Part shown: positions 52,623 through 62,286 of the stretch, piece by piece
How positions within the stretch are numbered: the stretch's first letter is position 1
How the letters are laid out: each line of letters opens with the position of its first letter
Origin: Autumnicola patrickiae
GTDB lineage: Bacteria > Bacteroidota > Bacteroidia > Flavobacteriales > Flavobacteriaceae
Assembly: GCF_031846525.1 (NCBI RefSeq)
Contig: NZ_JAVRHM010000012.1
Location: forward strand, 1-64,000
DNA length: 64,000 nucleotides
Reading direction: 5' to 3'
Made by a program: the position numbers and the translations under genes
Notes under the pieces: model-generated
The model's database searches: none
What the model saw: the letters and a program-made list of their open reading frames with translations, nothing else
Told to the model about the DNA's origin: nothing

Positions 52623-54788
52623 ATGAACCAAATAAAATTTATCCTTCTCGTGCTTGCCTGCTATTTCCCTCTGGTTTCAAGCGCTCAAACCGATTATAAT
52701 TTATGGCTCCAATACGATAAAATCGAGGATTCAGATCTTAAGCAATCTTACTTAAAATCGGTTAAAGGAATAAAAGTTTTGGGGAATTCTAAGACGTTGG
52801 AAGCATCCCGCGAAGAACTTTCTAAAGCGTATAATTCTTTTTTTAATCAGGAACTTGAAACTGCGGACTCCGGTGATGGCCTCCTGATTTTGGCAAATAT
52901 CGACCAACTACCCGCTAATCTTAGCAATTCAGTTAAACCTGATCTCGAAAACATCAATTCTGAAGGCTATATAATAAAAAGTGCAACCCAAGACGGCAAT
53001 AAAACCATTCTTATTACGGCCAAAACCGATATAGGAGTGCTCTACGGTACCTTCCGACTTATAAAAGAGATGCAACTACATAATGACATCTCAAATTTGG
53101 CAATTATCGACTCCCCAAAAATCCAAAAGCGTGTTTTGAACCATTGGGACAACCTGGATCGTACTGTAGAACGGGGATATGCCGGCTTCTCCATTTGGGA
53201 CTGGCACTTATTGCCAGATTTGATCAAGCCGGAATATACAGATTACGCACGTGCCAATGCTTCCATTGGGATAAACGGCACCGTGCTAACCAATGTAAAT
53301 GCAAATTCATTAATTCTTACAGAACAATATATAGAAAAAGTAAAAGCACTTGCCGAAGTTTTTCGTCCTTACGGGATTCAGGTGTATTTAACTGCACGGT
53401 TTTCTGCTCCAATGGAAAGCGGAGATGTAGACACTGCAGACCCCTTAAATGCTCAAGTGAAACAATGGTGGAAAGATAAAGCTGATGAAATTTATGCAGA
53501 AATTCCAGATTTTGGAGGGTTTCTTGTAAAAGCAAATTCTGAAGGGCAACCGGGACCAAACAATTATGACCGCACCCATGTGGATGGTGCAAATATGCTG
53601 GCAGAAGCAGTTGCACCGCACGATGGAATTGTGATGTGGCGTGCCTTTGTATATTCTGAACATGATCCTGAAGACCGGGCGAAACAAGCTTATTCAGAAT
53701 TTGTTCCTTTCGACGGTCAATTTAAGAAAAATGTTCTGGTTCAGGTTAAAAACGGCGCAATAGACTTCCAGCCAAGGGAACCTTTTCATCCAATCTTTGG
53801 CGCCATGCCAAATACTCCTTTAATGATGGAGTTTCAAATTACCCAGGAATACCTGGGATTTGCTTCGCACCTGGTATTCCTTCCGAAGTTATTTGAAGAA
53901 ACGCTGGATGAAGATACTTATGTGAATGGTGAAAATTCAACAGTAGCTAAAGTTATTGATGGTAGCCTTTCCAATAAGAAACTTACCGGAATAGCCGGAG
54001 TTGCAAATATTGGTACTGCAAAAAACTGGACGGGCCACCCTTTTGGACAAAGCAGCTGGTATGGCTTTGGAAGACTTGCCTGGGATCCTTACCTCGACTC
54101 CGAAAGAATTGCCGAAGAATGGCTGAAAATGACCTTCACCAACGAAGAAGAGTTTGTTGATCCAATGACAGATTTACTTATTAAATCCCGTGAGGCAGTA
54201 GTAAAATACATGACTCCGCTAGGCTTACATCATATTATGAATACCAACCACCATTATGGACCAGGACCCTGGGTGAGCAATCTTTCCAGACCAGAATGGA
54301 ATCCGGTGTATTACCATAAAGCAGATGAAGAAGGTATTGGTTTTGATCGTACGATTTCCGGAAGTGACGCTCTTGCACAGTATGCAGATCCTATTGCACA
54401 ACAATACAGCTCCCCGGAAACTACTCCTGAGAAATATCTGCTTTGGTTCCATCACCTGCCCTGGGATTACCAGATGGACAATGGAGAAACGCTATGGCAT
54501 AACCTGGCCACCACCTATCAGGAAGGTGTGGAAGATGTAGAAGAAATGGTGGAAACCTGGAACAATATGGAAGAATACGTGGATGAAGAGCGATTTAAAA
54601 AAGTTTCTATGCTTTTGCAAATTCAGCTTAAAGAAGCGAAATGGTGGAGGAATGCATGTCTTTCCTATTTTCAGCAATTTTCTGATATGGAATTACCAGA
54701 ATCTGTGCCTCAACCAGAACATGATCTTGAATATTACAAATCCCTGGAATTTCCTTTTGCGCCAGGCATTAGGCCTTCATGGGAATAA
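52623..54788 (+). CDS. GH67 alpha-glucuronidase
   Basis: 721 aa with a signal peptide (FILLVLACYFPLVSSAQ), so probably periplasmic. GH67 removes (4-O-methyl)glucuronic acid from the non-reducing end of xylo-oligosaccharides. Family motifs are LNHWDNLDRTVERGYAG, the acid-bearing FLVKANSEGQPGPN (Glu near residue 309), GIVMWRAFVY, VQVKNGAIDFQPREP, NWTGHPFGQSSWYGFGRLAWDP and HHIMNTNHHYGPGPW. Complete. It leads the operon GH67-SDR-uxuA-GH10-GH115 and lies behind two LacI-type operators. Confidence 0.96.
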   Translation: MNQIKFILLVLACYFPLVSSAQTDYNLWLQYDKIEDSDLKQSYLKSVKGIKVLGNSKTLEASREELSKAYNSFFNQELETADSGDGLLILANIDQLPANLSNSVKPDLENINSEGYIIKSATQDGNKTILITAKTDIGVLYGTFRLIKEMQLHNDISNLAIIDSPKIQKRVLNHWDNLDRTVERGYAGFSIWDWHLLPDLIKPEYTDYARANASIGINGTVLTNVNANSLILTEQYIEKVKALAEVFRPYGIQVYLTARFSAPMESGDVDTADPLNAQVKQWWKDKADEIYAEIPDFGGFLVKANSEGQPGPNNYDRTHVDGANMLAEAVAPHDGIVMWRAFVYSEHDPEDRAKQAYSEFVPFDGQFKKNVLVQVKNGAIDFQPREPFHPIFGAMPNTPLMMEFQITQEYLGFASHLVFLPKLFEETLDEDTYVNGENSTVAKVIDGSLSNKKLTGIAGVANIGTAKNWTGHPFGQSSWYGFGRLAWDPYLDSERIAEEWLKMTFTNEEEFVDPMTDLLIKSREAVVKYMTPLGLHHIMNTNHHYGPGPWVSNLSRPEWNPVYYHKADEEGIGFDRTISGSDALAQYADPIAQQYSSPETTPEKYLLWFHHLPWDYQMDNGETLWHNLATTYQEGVEDVEEMVETWNNMEEYVDEERFKKVSMLLQIQLKEAKWWRNACLSYFQQFSDMELPESVPQPEHDLEYYKSLEFPFAPGIRPSWE

Positions 54789-54877
54789 TTAATTTCTAAA
54801 CCCAAAGTGGGTATTTAACTAAAATAACTACGGCAAATAAATAAAGAGGAATTGCCGGAATTCAACATTTCTATTTA

Positions 54878-55621
54878 ATGAAAAACAATCTAACCGCAAT
54901 TGTAACCGGCGCCAATGCCGGACTTGGATATGCTACCGCAAAAAAGTTTTGTGATAATGGCATAACTACTTATGTAAACGGAAGAAACGAGGAAAAAACC
55001 ATGAAGGCCTGTGAAGAACTCGGTCCTAATGCAAAACCTTTTATTCTCGACCTGAATAATCTTAAAGAGATCCCTGCTGCTGTGGCGAAAATCGCCCAGG
55101 AAGCAGGGGCTATCGATATCCTGGTAAATAACGCCGGGATCAATATGAAAAAGGAATTTATGGAAGTGACCGATGAGGAATTTCAGTCCATCATTCACAC
55201 TAATGTTACCAGTGTCTTTGTAATAAGCCGCGAAGTTTCTAAATTTATGAAGGAGAAGAACTCCGGGAGCATTATAAATATCAGTTCTATGGCTGCACAA
55301 TACGGTATTCCAAAAGTTATTGCTTATTCTGCAAGTAAAACTGCTATAGAAGGAATGACGCGCGCCATGGCCGTAGATCTCGCCCAATATGGAATAAGGG
55401 TAAACTGTGTAGCACCAGGCTTTATTAAAACCAAAATGTCTGGAAAAGCCCTGGACAACGATCCCGAAAGAAAAAACAAAGTACTTTCCAGGACCCCGAT
55501 GGGCAGGCTGGGAGAACCTTCAGATATTGGAGATGCCGTTTTCTATTATGCCACGACCGAATCTAAATTTACAACAGGAACCGTACTACCTATAGACGGT
55601 GGTAACTCAATAGGATTTTAA
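54878..55621 (+). CDS. SDR oxidoreductase, probable fructuronate reductase
   Basis: 247 aa short-chain dehydrogenase. The dinucleotide loop TGANAGLGYATA (about 9-20), NNAGINMKK, catalytic Ser in INISSMAAQYG, YSASK (Tyr near 152, Lys near 156) and the C-terminal GTVLPIDGGNSIGF are intact. The stop is 1 bp before uxuA and the gene follows a glucuronidase, so the natural role is D-fructuronate -> D-mannonate, the step done by UxuB in E. coli but by SDR proteins in many Bacteroidota. Other sugar-acid dehydrogenase activities cannot be excluded. Confidence 0.8.
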   Translation: MKNNLTAIVTGANAGLGYATAKKFCDNGITTYVNGRNEEKTMKACEELGPNAKPFILDLNNLKEIPAAVAKIAQEAGAIDILVNNAGINMKKEFMEVTDEEFQSIIHTNVTSVFVISREVSKFMKEKNSGSIINISSMAAQYGIPKVIAYSASKTAIEGMTRAMAVDLAQYGIRVNCVAPGFIKTKMSGKALDNDPERKNKVLSRTPMGRLGEPSDIGDAVFYYATTESKFTTGTVLPIDGGNSIGF

Positions 55622-55622
55622 T

Positions 55623-56798
55623 ATGTACAACATGATGCAGACCATGCGGTGGTACGGGCCGCAGGATATAATTTCCTTAAAGGAATTAAAGCAGGCAGGT
55701 GTTACAGGAATTGTAACCGCCCTACACCAGGTACCCGTGGGTGAAGTATGGCAAGTGCAAGATATTAAGGAAAGGATCAAAACCATAGAAGATGCCGGCC
55801 TGGAGTGGAAAGTTATCGAAAGCCTTCCTGTTCATGAGGACATTAAAAGACAAACAGGAAATTATAAGCAGCTTATAGAAAACTACAAGCAAAGCATTAA
55901 AAATGTAGCAGAATGTGGTCTAAAAGTTATTACTTATAATTTTATGCCTATTCTGGACTGGCTTAGGACAGACCATGATTTTGAAAATGAAGATGGCTCC
56001 AAGGTTTTAAGATACCATCCGGCGAAATTTGCCTTTTTCGACCTCTTTCTTTTAAAAAGGGAAAATGCTGAAAAAGATTATTCTGAAGAAGAAATAGAAG
56101 AAGCCAGAAAAACCGGTGAAAAACTTTCTTCAGAAGAAAAAGAGCGTCTTTTTAAAAATGTACTACTGGGACTTCCGGGAAGTTCCGAAAGTTTTACTCC
56201 GGAAGCTATTAAAGAGCAACTGAAAGCATACGATCATATAAACGATAACAAACTAAGACAGAATCTTGTCCATTTTTTATCTGAAGTTTCTCCGGTTGCC
56301 GAGGAATCAGGAGTGAAACTTGCGATACATCCAGACGATCCACCGTTTTCGGTTTTGGGCCTTCCAAGAGTAGTCAGCACACAGGCCGATATTGAGCATA
56401 TTTTAAATGAAGTTGATATACCCGCCAACGGACTCTGCTATTGCACAGGATCGCTTGGTGGCAGACCAGAGAATGATCTTGTCGAAATTTTCGAAAAGTC
56501 TAAAGACCGGATTCATTTTTTACATTTAAGAAATGTGAAGCACGAAAACAATGGGATTTTCAGGGAATCAGATCACCTGGATGGTGCCGTTCCTATGGCC
56601 GAAATTGTGGGTCGCATCCTTGCTTATATGAATGAGAAAAAGATCAGTTTGCCAATGCGGCCAGACCACGGTTACCTGCATTCTGCCGAAGATCACAGAA
56701 ATTATTATCCCGGTTATTCACTAATTGGAAGATTAAAAGGTCTTGCCGAATTAAGAGGACTTGAAAAAGGACTCGAAAAAAGCATAACCTCAGCCTAA
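55623..56798 (+). CDS. uxuA: Mannonate dehydratase
   Basis: 391 aa. Converts D-mannonate to 2-keto-3-deoxy-D-gluconate (KDG) using a divalent metal. Motifs are MRWYGPQDIISLKELKQAGV at the N-terminus, ITYNFMPILDWLRTDH, KLAIHPDDPPFSVLGLPRVV, NGLCYCTGSLGGRPEND, HFLHLRNVKHE and MRPDHGYLHSAEDHRNYYPG at the C-terminus. Full length. It overlaps functionally with the SDR just upstream; KDG kinase and aldolase are not in the window. Confidence 0.95.
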   Translation: MYNMMQTMRWYGPQDIISLKELKQAGVTGIVTALHQVPVGEVWQVQDIKERIKTIEDAGLEWKVIESLPVHEDIKRQTGNYKQLIENYKQSIKNVAECGLKVITYNFMPILDWLRTDHDFENEDGSKVLRYHPAKFAFFDLFLLKRENAEKDYSEEEIEEARKTGEKLSSEEKERLFKNVLLGLPGSSESFTPEAIKEQLKAYDHINDNKLRQNLVHFLSEVSPVAEESGVKLAIHPDDPPFSVLGLPRVVSTQADIEHILNEVDIPANGLCYCTGSLGGRPENDLVEIFEKSKDRIHFLHLRNVKHENNGIFRESDHLDGAVPMAEIVGRILAYMNEKKISLPMRPDHGYLHSAEDHRNYYPGYSLIGRLKGLAELRGLEKGLEKSITSA

Positions 56799-56819
56799 TT
56801 TAAAACAAGACATCACCAG

Positions 56820-57959
56820 ATGAAGAATATCTATAAAAAATTCAACCTTTTACTTATTTGCGCTATCGTTTTTGCAGGTTGTAAATCCAATTCTGAAGAA
56901 AAAAAGGAAGTTGCAGCAACATCTGCTGAAGAGCAGGAACAGGAATTAGGCCTTAAAGATTATTATTCAGATTATTTCCCGGTTGGCGTTGCGGTTGCAC
57001 CAAATTCTTTTGAAGGAAAATCCAAAGAATTAATCCTTCAACACTACAACAGTATTACGCCGGAGAACGTGATGAAAATGGGAGAAATTCATCCTGAACA
57101 AGATCGCTATAACTGGGAAGCTGCAGATAAAATGGCCGATTTTGCCAGGGAAAATGATATGAAGATGCGGGGACATGCTTTAGTTTGGCATCAACAAACG
57201 GGAGATTGGATTTTTGAAGCTGAAGACGGCGGGCAGGTGAGCAAAGAAGAACTTTTGAAGCGCATGAAAAATCATATAGATACAGTCGTTTCCCGCTACA
57301 AAGGCACAATTTATGCATGGGATGTTGTAAATGAAGCAATTTCTGATGATCCCGAAGAGTTCCTTAGGAAATCTGAGTGGTTTGAGATTTTGGGAGAAGA
57401 ATTTATTATTAAAGCTTTTGAATATGCTCACGAAGCAGATCCTGAAGCCAAACTTTTCTACAACGACTATAATGCAATTATTCCCGAAAAAAGAGATAGG
57501 ATCTACAAACTACTAAAAATGCTTGTAGACCGGGATGTACCGATAGACGGTGTTGGAATCCAGGGTCACTGGTCAATTTTTGATCCTTCAGAAGAAGACC
57601 TTAGAAAAGCCATGGATATGTATTCTTCGTTAGGCCTTGATGTACAAATTACCGAGCTGGATGTTTCTATTTATCCGTGGGAAAAGGAACAACGCGAGAG
57701 ACGACCGGATGAATCTGATGAGTTTACTGCGGAGCTTCAGCAAAAACAGGTTGATAAATACAAAATGTTTTTTGAAGTATTCCGCGACTATAAAGAAGTA
57801 ATGACCGGTTTAACTTTCTGGAATATCTCTGATGCATACAGTTGGTTAGATTATTATCCAGTAGAAGGTCGTAAAAATTATCCGTTGCTTTTTGATGAAG
57901 ATTATGAGCCTAAAGCAGCCTATTATGAAGTAGTAGAATTTGATGAAACCGAAGATTAA
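56820..57959 (+). CDS. GH10 xylanase, lipoprotein, single domain
   Basis: 379 aa. Lipoprotein signal (LLLICAIVFAGCKS) followed directly by a GH10 barrel (about 45-375) with no CBM. The acid/base is Glu172 in DVVNEAIS and the nucleophile Glu279 in VQITELDVSIYP; WHQQTGDW and LTFWNISDAYSWLDYYP are also typical. This compact enzyme, unlike the CBM-containing GH10 of the susCD operon, probably works on imported oligosaccharides in the periplasm. The stop is 1 bp before the GH115 start. Confidence 0.95.
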   Translation: MKNIYKKFNLLLICAIVFAGCKSNSEEKKEVAATSAEEQEQELGLKDYYSDYFPVGVAVAPNSFEGKSKELILQHYNSITPENVMKMGEIHPEQDRYNWEAADKMADFARENDMKMRGHALVWHQQTGDWIFEAEDGGQVSKEELLKRMKNHIDTVVSRYKGTIYAWDVVNEAISDDPEEFLRKSEWFEILGEEFIIKAFEYAHEADPEAKLFYNDYNAIIPEKRDRIYKLLKMLVDRDVPIDGVGIQGHWSIFDPSEEDLRKAMDMYSSLGLDVQITELDVSIYPWEKEQRERRPDESDEFTAELQQKQVDKYKMFFEVFRDYKEVMTGLTFWNISDAYSWLDYYPVEGRKNYPLLFDEDYEPKAAYYEVVEFDETED

Positions 57960-57960
57960 T

Positions 57961-60828
57961 ATGAAGATTAAGAGCAGCATCAAAAATGGCAATTATCGGC
58001 ATTATATATTACTGCTGATCCTTTTTCCGGTTTTTACTTTTGCCCAGGACTCTTATGTGACATATTCTGAAACAGAAGGGTCTTTTGAACTGGCTTCAGC
58101 TTCAGAATTGCCGGATATTTTTGTTGATTCTGAAGATTTTAAAGGAGTACACCATGTTGCTGAAGACTTTACGCAGGATATTGAAAGAGTAACCGGAAGG
58201 CTTCCGAAACTGAATATTTCCGGAGAAATAAATTCAGAAACTGCCGTGATTATTGGTACGCTGGGAAAAAGCCGCTTAATCGACCGGCTGGCGGGAAGCG
58301 GAAAATTAGACGTTTCAGAATTAACCGGACAATGGGAGAATTTTACCATTCAGGTAGTGGAAAATCCAATGCCAAATGTTGAAAAAGCGCTGGTAATTGC
58401 CGGAAGTGACAAAAGGGGAACAATTTTCGGGATTTATGATGTTTCCGAAGAAATTGGGGTTTCTCCATGGTACTGGTGGGCAGATGTTCCTGCTAAAAGA
58501 GCTGAAAATTTGTATATAAAGTCTGGAAAATATACCGATGGTTCCCCAAAAGTGAAATACCGTGGAATTTTTATCAATGATGAAGCTCCCGCACTTGCAG
58601 GCTGGGCCACAGAGAAATTCGGCGGTTTTAACAGCGAATTTTACGAGCATGTTTTTGAGCTTATCCTCCGGCTAAAAGGAAATTATCTATGGCCGGCAAT
58701 GTGGGGAAGGGCATTTTATGATGATGACCCAAAAAACCCAATTATCGCCAATGAGTATGGTGTGGTAATAGGAACTTCGCACCACGAACCGCTAATGCGC
58801 GCACACGATGAGTGGCGGCGCTATGGTGAGGGAGACTGGAATTATAATACCAATCCCGAAAATCTTCAGCAATTCTGGAGGGAAGGAATGGAACGTATGG
58901 GCGACAACGAAAGTGTGGTGACGATCGGGATGCGTGGCGATGGCGACGAACCTATGGCCGAAGGCACTGCAATTAGTCTGCTGGAAAATGTAGTAGAAGA
59001 CCAGCGCCGTATTATTGCTGAAGTAACCGGAAAACCTGCAGAAGCGACTCCGCAGGTATGGGCACTTTATAAGGAAGTTCAGGACTATTACGACCAGGGA
59101 ATGCGCGTACCAGATGATGTTACTTTATTACTGGCCGATGATAACTGGGGTAATATCAGAAAATTGCCAGATCCTGAAGAAGAAGAACGCGCCGGCGGTT
59201 ATGGAGTTTACTATCATTTTGATTACGTTGGCGGCCCCCGGAACTATAAATGGATCAATACCACACAAATCTCCAGGGTTTGGGAACAAATGAACCTCGC
59301 TTACGAATTTGGAGCTGACAGGCTGTGGATCGTAAACGTGGGCGATATCAAGCCTATGGAATTCCCTACCAGTTTCTTCCTTGATTATGCCTGGGATCCT
59401 GAAAAAATCGATGCGGAAGATCTTCCCGAGTATACCCGAAAATGGGCAGCAAAACAATTTGGAGAAGAGTATGCTGAAGAAACAGCTAACATCATTGAAA
59501 AATATACCAAATACAACAGCCGTAGAAAACCGGAGCTTCTAAGCCCTGAAACTTACAGCATTACCAGCTACAACGAAGCTGAAAGGGTCTTGGAGGATTT
59601 TACTAACATTGAAGAACAGGCAGAAGAGATTTACAAAGAGCTTCCGGAAAGATATGAGGACGCATTTTATCAGCTTGTATTGTTTCCGGTGAAGGCATCA
59701 GCAAACCTCAACAGGCTTTATGTGGCTACCGCAAAAAACAGGTTGTATGCCAAACAGGGCAGGGCAATTGCAAATCATTATGCCGATGAAGTTGAGGAGT
59801 ATTATGAAAAAGATGCGGAATTAACCGAATATTACCACAACGAACTTGCCGATGGAAAGTGGAATCATATGATGTCACAAACCCACATTGGTTATACGTA
59901 CTGGCAACAGCCGGAAGAACAAAGCATGCCGGAAGTAAAGCGAATAGACGTACCTGAAGAACGAGCTATGGGCGTCGCTGTGGAAGGATCTTCGAATTCA
60001 TGGCCCACAACAGCCGCAAAAGGACAGGAAGCCTTACTTCCCATGTTTGATCCTTATAATGACCAGAAGCATTATATAGATATTTTTAATAAAGGTCAGA
60101 AAGAATTCAGGTACAAAATCAAAAATAAAAAGGACTGGGTAAAGCTTTCTTCAGAAAAGGGAAAAGTAGATCAACAAGAACGTATTTATGTGAGCGTGAA
60201 TTGGGATGCTGCCCCAAAAGGAGAACACACAGTTTCTTTAACCATTAAAGGCCCCGGAAGAACTAAAGTTGAAGTTATAGTTCCTGTACGAAATCCTTCT
60301 GAAGAAGTTGAAGGTTTTGTGGAAAGCAACGGTTATGTTTCTATCCCGGCAACAAAATATTCAGAAAAAACAAACGGTGACAATGCATGGCAGTTAATTC
60401 CGAATTTAGGAAAAACCGGTTCTGCCATGTCTTCAGGAAAAATAAAACCTGGAGGAGAATTTAGCAAAAACAATCCGTCACTAACTTATAAATTCTTTGC
60501 ATTTAGTTCAGGAGAAGTTGAAGTGGAATTTATATTATCTCCCAGCTTAGATTTTCTAAACAGGGGCGGATTACGTTTTGCAGTTTCCATTGATGGAAAA
60601 GAGCCAAAAATCCTGAATTTACAAGAAGATACAGAAGACAACTGGGACTCTTCGGTAGCGAATAATGCTACTGCCGTAACAACAAGTTTTGACCTGGAAA
60701 ATGATGGCGCACATACGCTTGAAGTATGGGCGATAGATCCTGGAATTGTGCTTCAGAAAATAGTTATTAAAACTGAAGATATTAACGACTCCTATCTCGG
60801 CCCACCAATGAGCGCCAAAGCGGAATAA
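57961..60828 (+). CDS. GH115 alpha-glucuronidase
   Basis: 955 aa from the ATG at 57,961, directly after the GH10 stop (an ATG at 57,943 overlaps it and is less likely). Signal peptide with an unusually long n-region, ending ILFPVFTFAQ. GH115 takes (methyl)glucuronic acid off internal xylose units of polymeric xylan. Family blocks are DKRGTIFGIYDVSEEIGVSP, WYWWADVPAKR, GIFINDEAPAL, KGNYLWPAMW, GVVIGTSHHEPLMRAHDEW, VTIGMRGDGDEPM, LADDNWGN and WIVNVGDIKPMEFP. A C-terminal beta-rich domain follows from about residue 680. The 19-bp dispersed motif lies in codons 8-14. Confidence 0.95.
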   Translation: MKIKSSIKNGNYRHYILLLILFPVFTFAQDSYVTYSETEGSFELASASELPDIFVDSEDFKGVHHVAEDFTQDIERVTGRLPKLNISGEINSETAVIIGTLGKSRLIDRLAGSGKLDVSELTGQWENFTIQVVENPMPNVEKALVIAGSDKRGTIFGIYDVSEEIGVSPWYWWADVPAKRAENLYIKSGKYTDGSPKVKYRGIFINDEAPALAGWATEKFGGFNSEFYEHVFELILRLKGNYLWPAMWGRAFYDDDPKNPIIANEYGVVIGTSHHEPLMRAHDEWRRYGEGDWNYNTNPENLQQFWREGMERMGDNESVVTIGMRGDGDEPMAEGTAISLLENVVEDQRRIIAEVTGKPAEATPQVWALYKEVQDYYDQGMRVPDDVTLLLADDNWGNIRKLPDPEEEERAGGYGVYYHFDYVGGPRNYKWINTTQISRVWEQMNLAYEFGADRLWIVNVGDIKPMEFPTSFFLDYAWDPEKIDAEDLPEYTRKWAAKQFGEEYAEETANIIEKYTKYNSRRKPELLSPETYSITSYNEAERVLEDFTNIEEQAEEIYKELPERYEDAFYQLVLFPVKASANLNRLYVATAKNRLYAKQGRAIANHYADEVEEYYEKDAELTEYYHNELADGKWNHMMSQTHIGYTYWQQPEEQSMPEVKRIDVPEERAMGVAVEGSSNSWPTTAAKGQEALLPMFDPYNDQKHYIDIFNKGQKEFRYKIKNKKDWVKLSSEKGKVDQQERIYVSVNWDAAPKGEHTVSLTIKGPGRTKVEVIVPVRNPSEEVEGFVESNGYVSIPATKYSEKTNGDNAWQLIPNLGKTGSAMSSGKIKPGGEFSKNNPSLTYKFFAFSSGEVEVEFILSPSLDFLNRGGLRFAVSIDGKEPKILNLQEDTEDNWDSSVANNATAVTTSFDLENDGAHTLEVWAIDPGIVLQKIVIKTEDINDSYLGPPMSAKAE
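57982..58000 (+). repeat. Exact copy of the 19-bp dispersed motif inside the GH115 gene
   Basis: AAAAATGGCAATTATCGGC, identical to the consensus inferred from the intergenic copies, encodes residues 8-14 (KNGNYRH) of the GH115 signal-peptide n-region. Confidence 0.65.
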
Positions 60829-60834
60829 CAATAA

Positions 60835-60870
60835 AAAACCACGGGTAATTTAAGGAGTACACCCGGTTTT
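60835..60870 (+). terminator. Terminator after the GH115 operon
   Basis: AAAACC-AC-GGGT pairs with ACCCGGTTTT (10 bp, 2-nt bulge) over a 14-nt loop, followed by T. Confidence 0.6.
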
Positions 60871-60884
60871 TCTGATAAAAAATA

Positions 60885-60920
60885 AATGCAGGTCTGCTTT
60901 TGTAGACCTGCATTATTTTT
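60885..60920. terminator. Bidirectional terminator (GH115 / Gfo-Idh)
   Basis: Perfect 11-bp stem AATGCAGGTCT / AGACCTGCATT with an 8-nt loop; ATTTTTT follows on the plus strand and an A/T-rich run on the minus strand, between convergent genes. Confidence 0.85.
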
Positions 60921-60922
60921 TG

Positions 60923-62269
60923 CTATACGTTAGGCATTTCCCAACCATTGTGATAATTCGCCTTTACCAGCTTATTGGCTTCTTCATTCCCTTTAAAGGA
61001 ACTATCCTGCTCATTCCAGTAAATTTTTTGTCCCGTTTTGTAGGCGATATTCCCCATGTGAGCGGTTACCGCCGCCGCATGTCCGGCTTTAATTCCGCAG
61101 GTAAGTTTGGAAGCGTCGTTGGTTTTGATGCTTTCCACAAAATTTTCTGTGTGCCTGTCCAGCGCACTATCCTGTGCATCCTGCTGTTCCACCCTGTCCA
61201 GTTTTGTCACCCATTCACCATCTTTGTTCTCCCTTTCCGGAATCACTTCCCAGCCGCCACGGTTAACCACCAGCGTACCATTATTTCCAATAAAAGCAAT
61301 GCCTTCATTCCTTCCGTAGTTACCACCATCTATTCCTGTGGCATGTTCCCACAACAGGTTAAAATCTTCAAATTCGTAAACGGTTTGTAGCGTATCAGGT
61401 GTTTCTGAAGCATCATTTGAATAGGCAAATTTACCTCCCGAAGCCATTATGGACTTTGGCGCTTTTGCCTGCATCGCATACAATGCGATATCAATTTCAT
61501 GCACGCCCCAGTCTGTCATCAAACCGCCTGCATAATCCCAGAACCAACGGAAATCGAAATGAAAACGATTTTCATTAAAAGGACGATCTGGCGCAGGACC
61601 TAACCACATATCGTAATCTACTCCCGGTGGTGGCGGAGTGTTTGGTTTTACAGGAACCGGATTCATCCAGCCCTGGTAAGCCCAGCACTTTACCAGCCTG
61701 ATATTTCCAAGCTTGCCCGACTGCACATATTTTACCGCTTCATCATAATGTTTACCACTCCTTTGCCACTGCCCCACCTGTATCATCTTATCATACCGGT
61801 TTGCCGCATCCAACATCACGTTACATTCTTCTATACTATTTGCCAACGGCTTTTCCACATAAATATGCTTTCCTGCCTGCAAAGCATGTACAGTATTAAG
61901 GCAGTGCCAGTGATCTGGCGTTCCAATAATCACCGCATCTATATCTTTATCCTCCAGTAACTTTCGGTAATCTTTATATTGCTTCGGACTCTTTCCTCCA
62001 AGTTCTTTTACTCCCGCAGATCTTTCGTCCAATACCCTTTGGTCGATATCGGCAAGCGCCACACAATTCACTCCTGGTATTTTAAAATGGCTCTGCATAT
62101 CTGCCCAACCCATTCCTTTGCAGCCAATAACACCAAAATTTAGCTGATCACTGGGAGCAACTTTTAAAATATCTGATGAAAAAGGCATTGCAGAAAAAGG
62201 TAAACTTAAACCTGCGGCCGCCAGGGATGACTTCTTGATAAAGCTCCTTCTTGTATTTTTGTTATTCAT
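60923..62269 (-). CDS. Gfo/Idh/MocA family oxidoreductase with Tat signal
   Basis: 448 aa. A twin-arginine signal (NTRRSFIKKSSLAAAGLSLP) indicates export already folded with its nucleotide cofactor. The Rossmann domain has FGVIGCKGMGWADM, DAVIIGTPDHWHCLNTVHAL and the EKPLA motif (Lys near residue 139); the C-terminal alpha/beta domain has DWGVHEIDIALYAM. Periplasmic Gfo/Idh/MocA proteins of this kind oxidise glycosides, in some cases at C3, with tightly held NAD(P). The DUF1080 gene 17 bp upstream supports such a role; the substrate is unknown. Convergent with the GH115 operon, so probably controlled separately. Confidence 0.88.
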   Translation of the reverse strand: MNNKNTRRSFIKKSSLAAAGLSLPFSAMPFSSDILKVAPSDQLNFGVIGCKGMGWADMQSHFKIPGVNCVALADIDQRVLDERSAGVKELGGKSPKQYKDYRKLLEDKDIDAVIIGTPDHWHCLNTVHALQAGKHIYVEKPLANSIEECNVMLDAANRYDKMIQVGQWQRSGKHYDEAVKYVQSGKLGNIRLVKCWAYQGWMNPVPVKPNTPPPPGVDYDMWLGPAPDRPFNENRFHFDFRWFWDYAGGLMTDWGVHEIDIALYAMQAKAPKSIMASGGKFAYSNDASETPDTLQTVYEFEDFNLLWEHATGIDGGNYGRNEGIAFIGNNGTLVVNRGGWEVIPERENKDGEWVTKLDRVEQQDAQDSALDRHTENFVESIKTNDASKLTCGIKAGHAAAVTAHMGNIAYKTGQKIYWNEQDSSFKGNEEANKLVKANYHNGWEMPNV

Positions 62270-62286
62270 AATTTTGTTCTTTCAAA

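Noticed and set aside
53094..53111. AATTTGGCAATTATCGAC in the GH67 gene, similar to the 19-bp motif
   Set aside because: It encodes LAIIDSP in a family-typical part of GH67, so similarity is probably chance.
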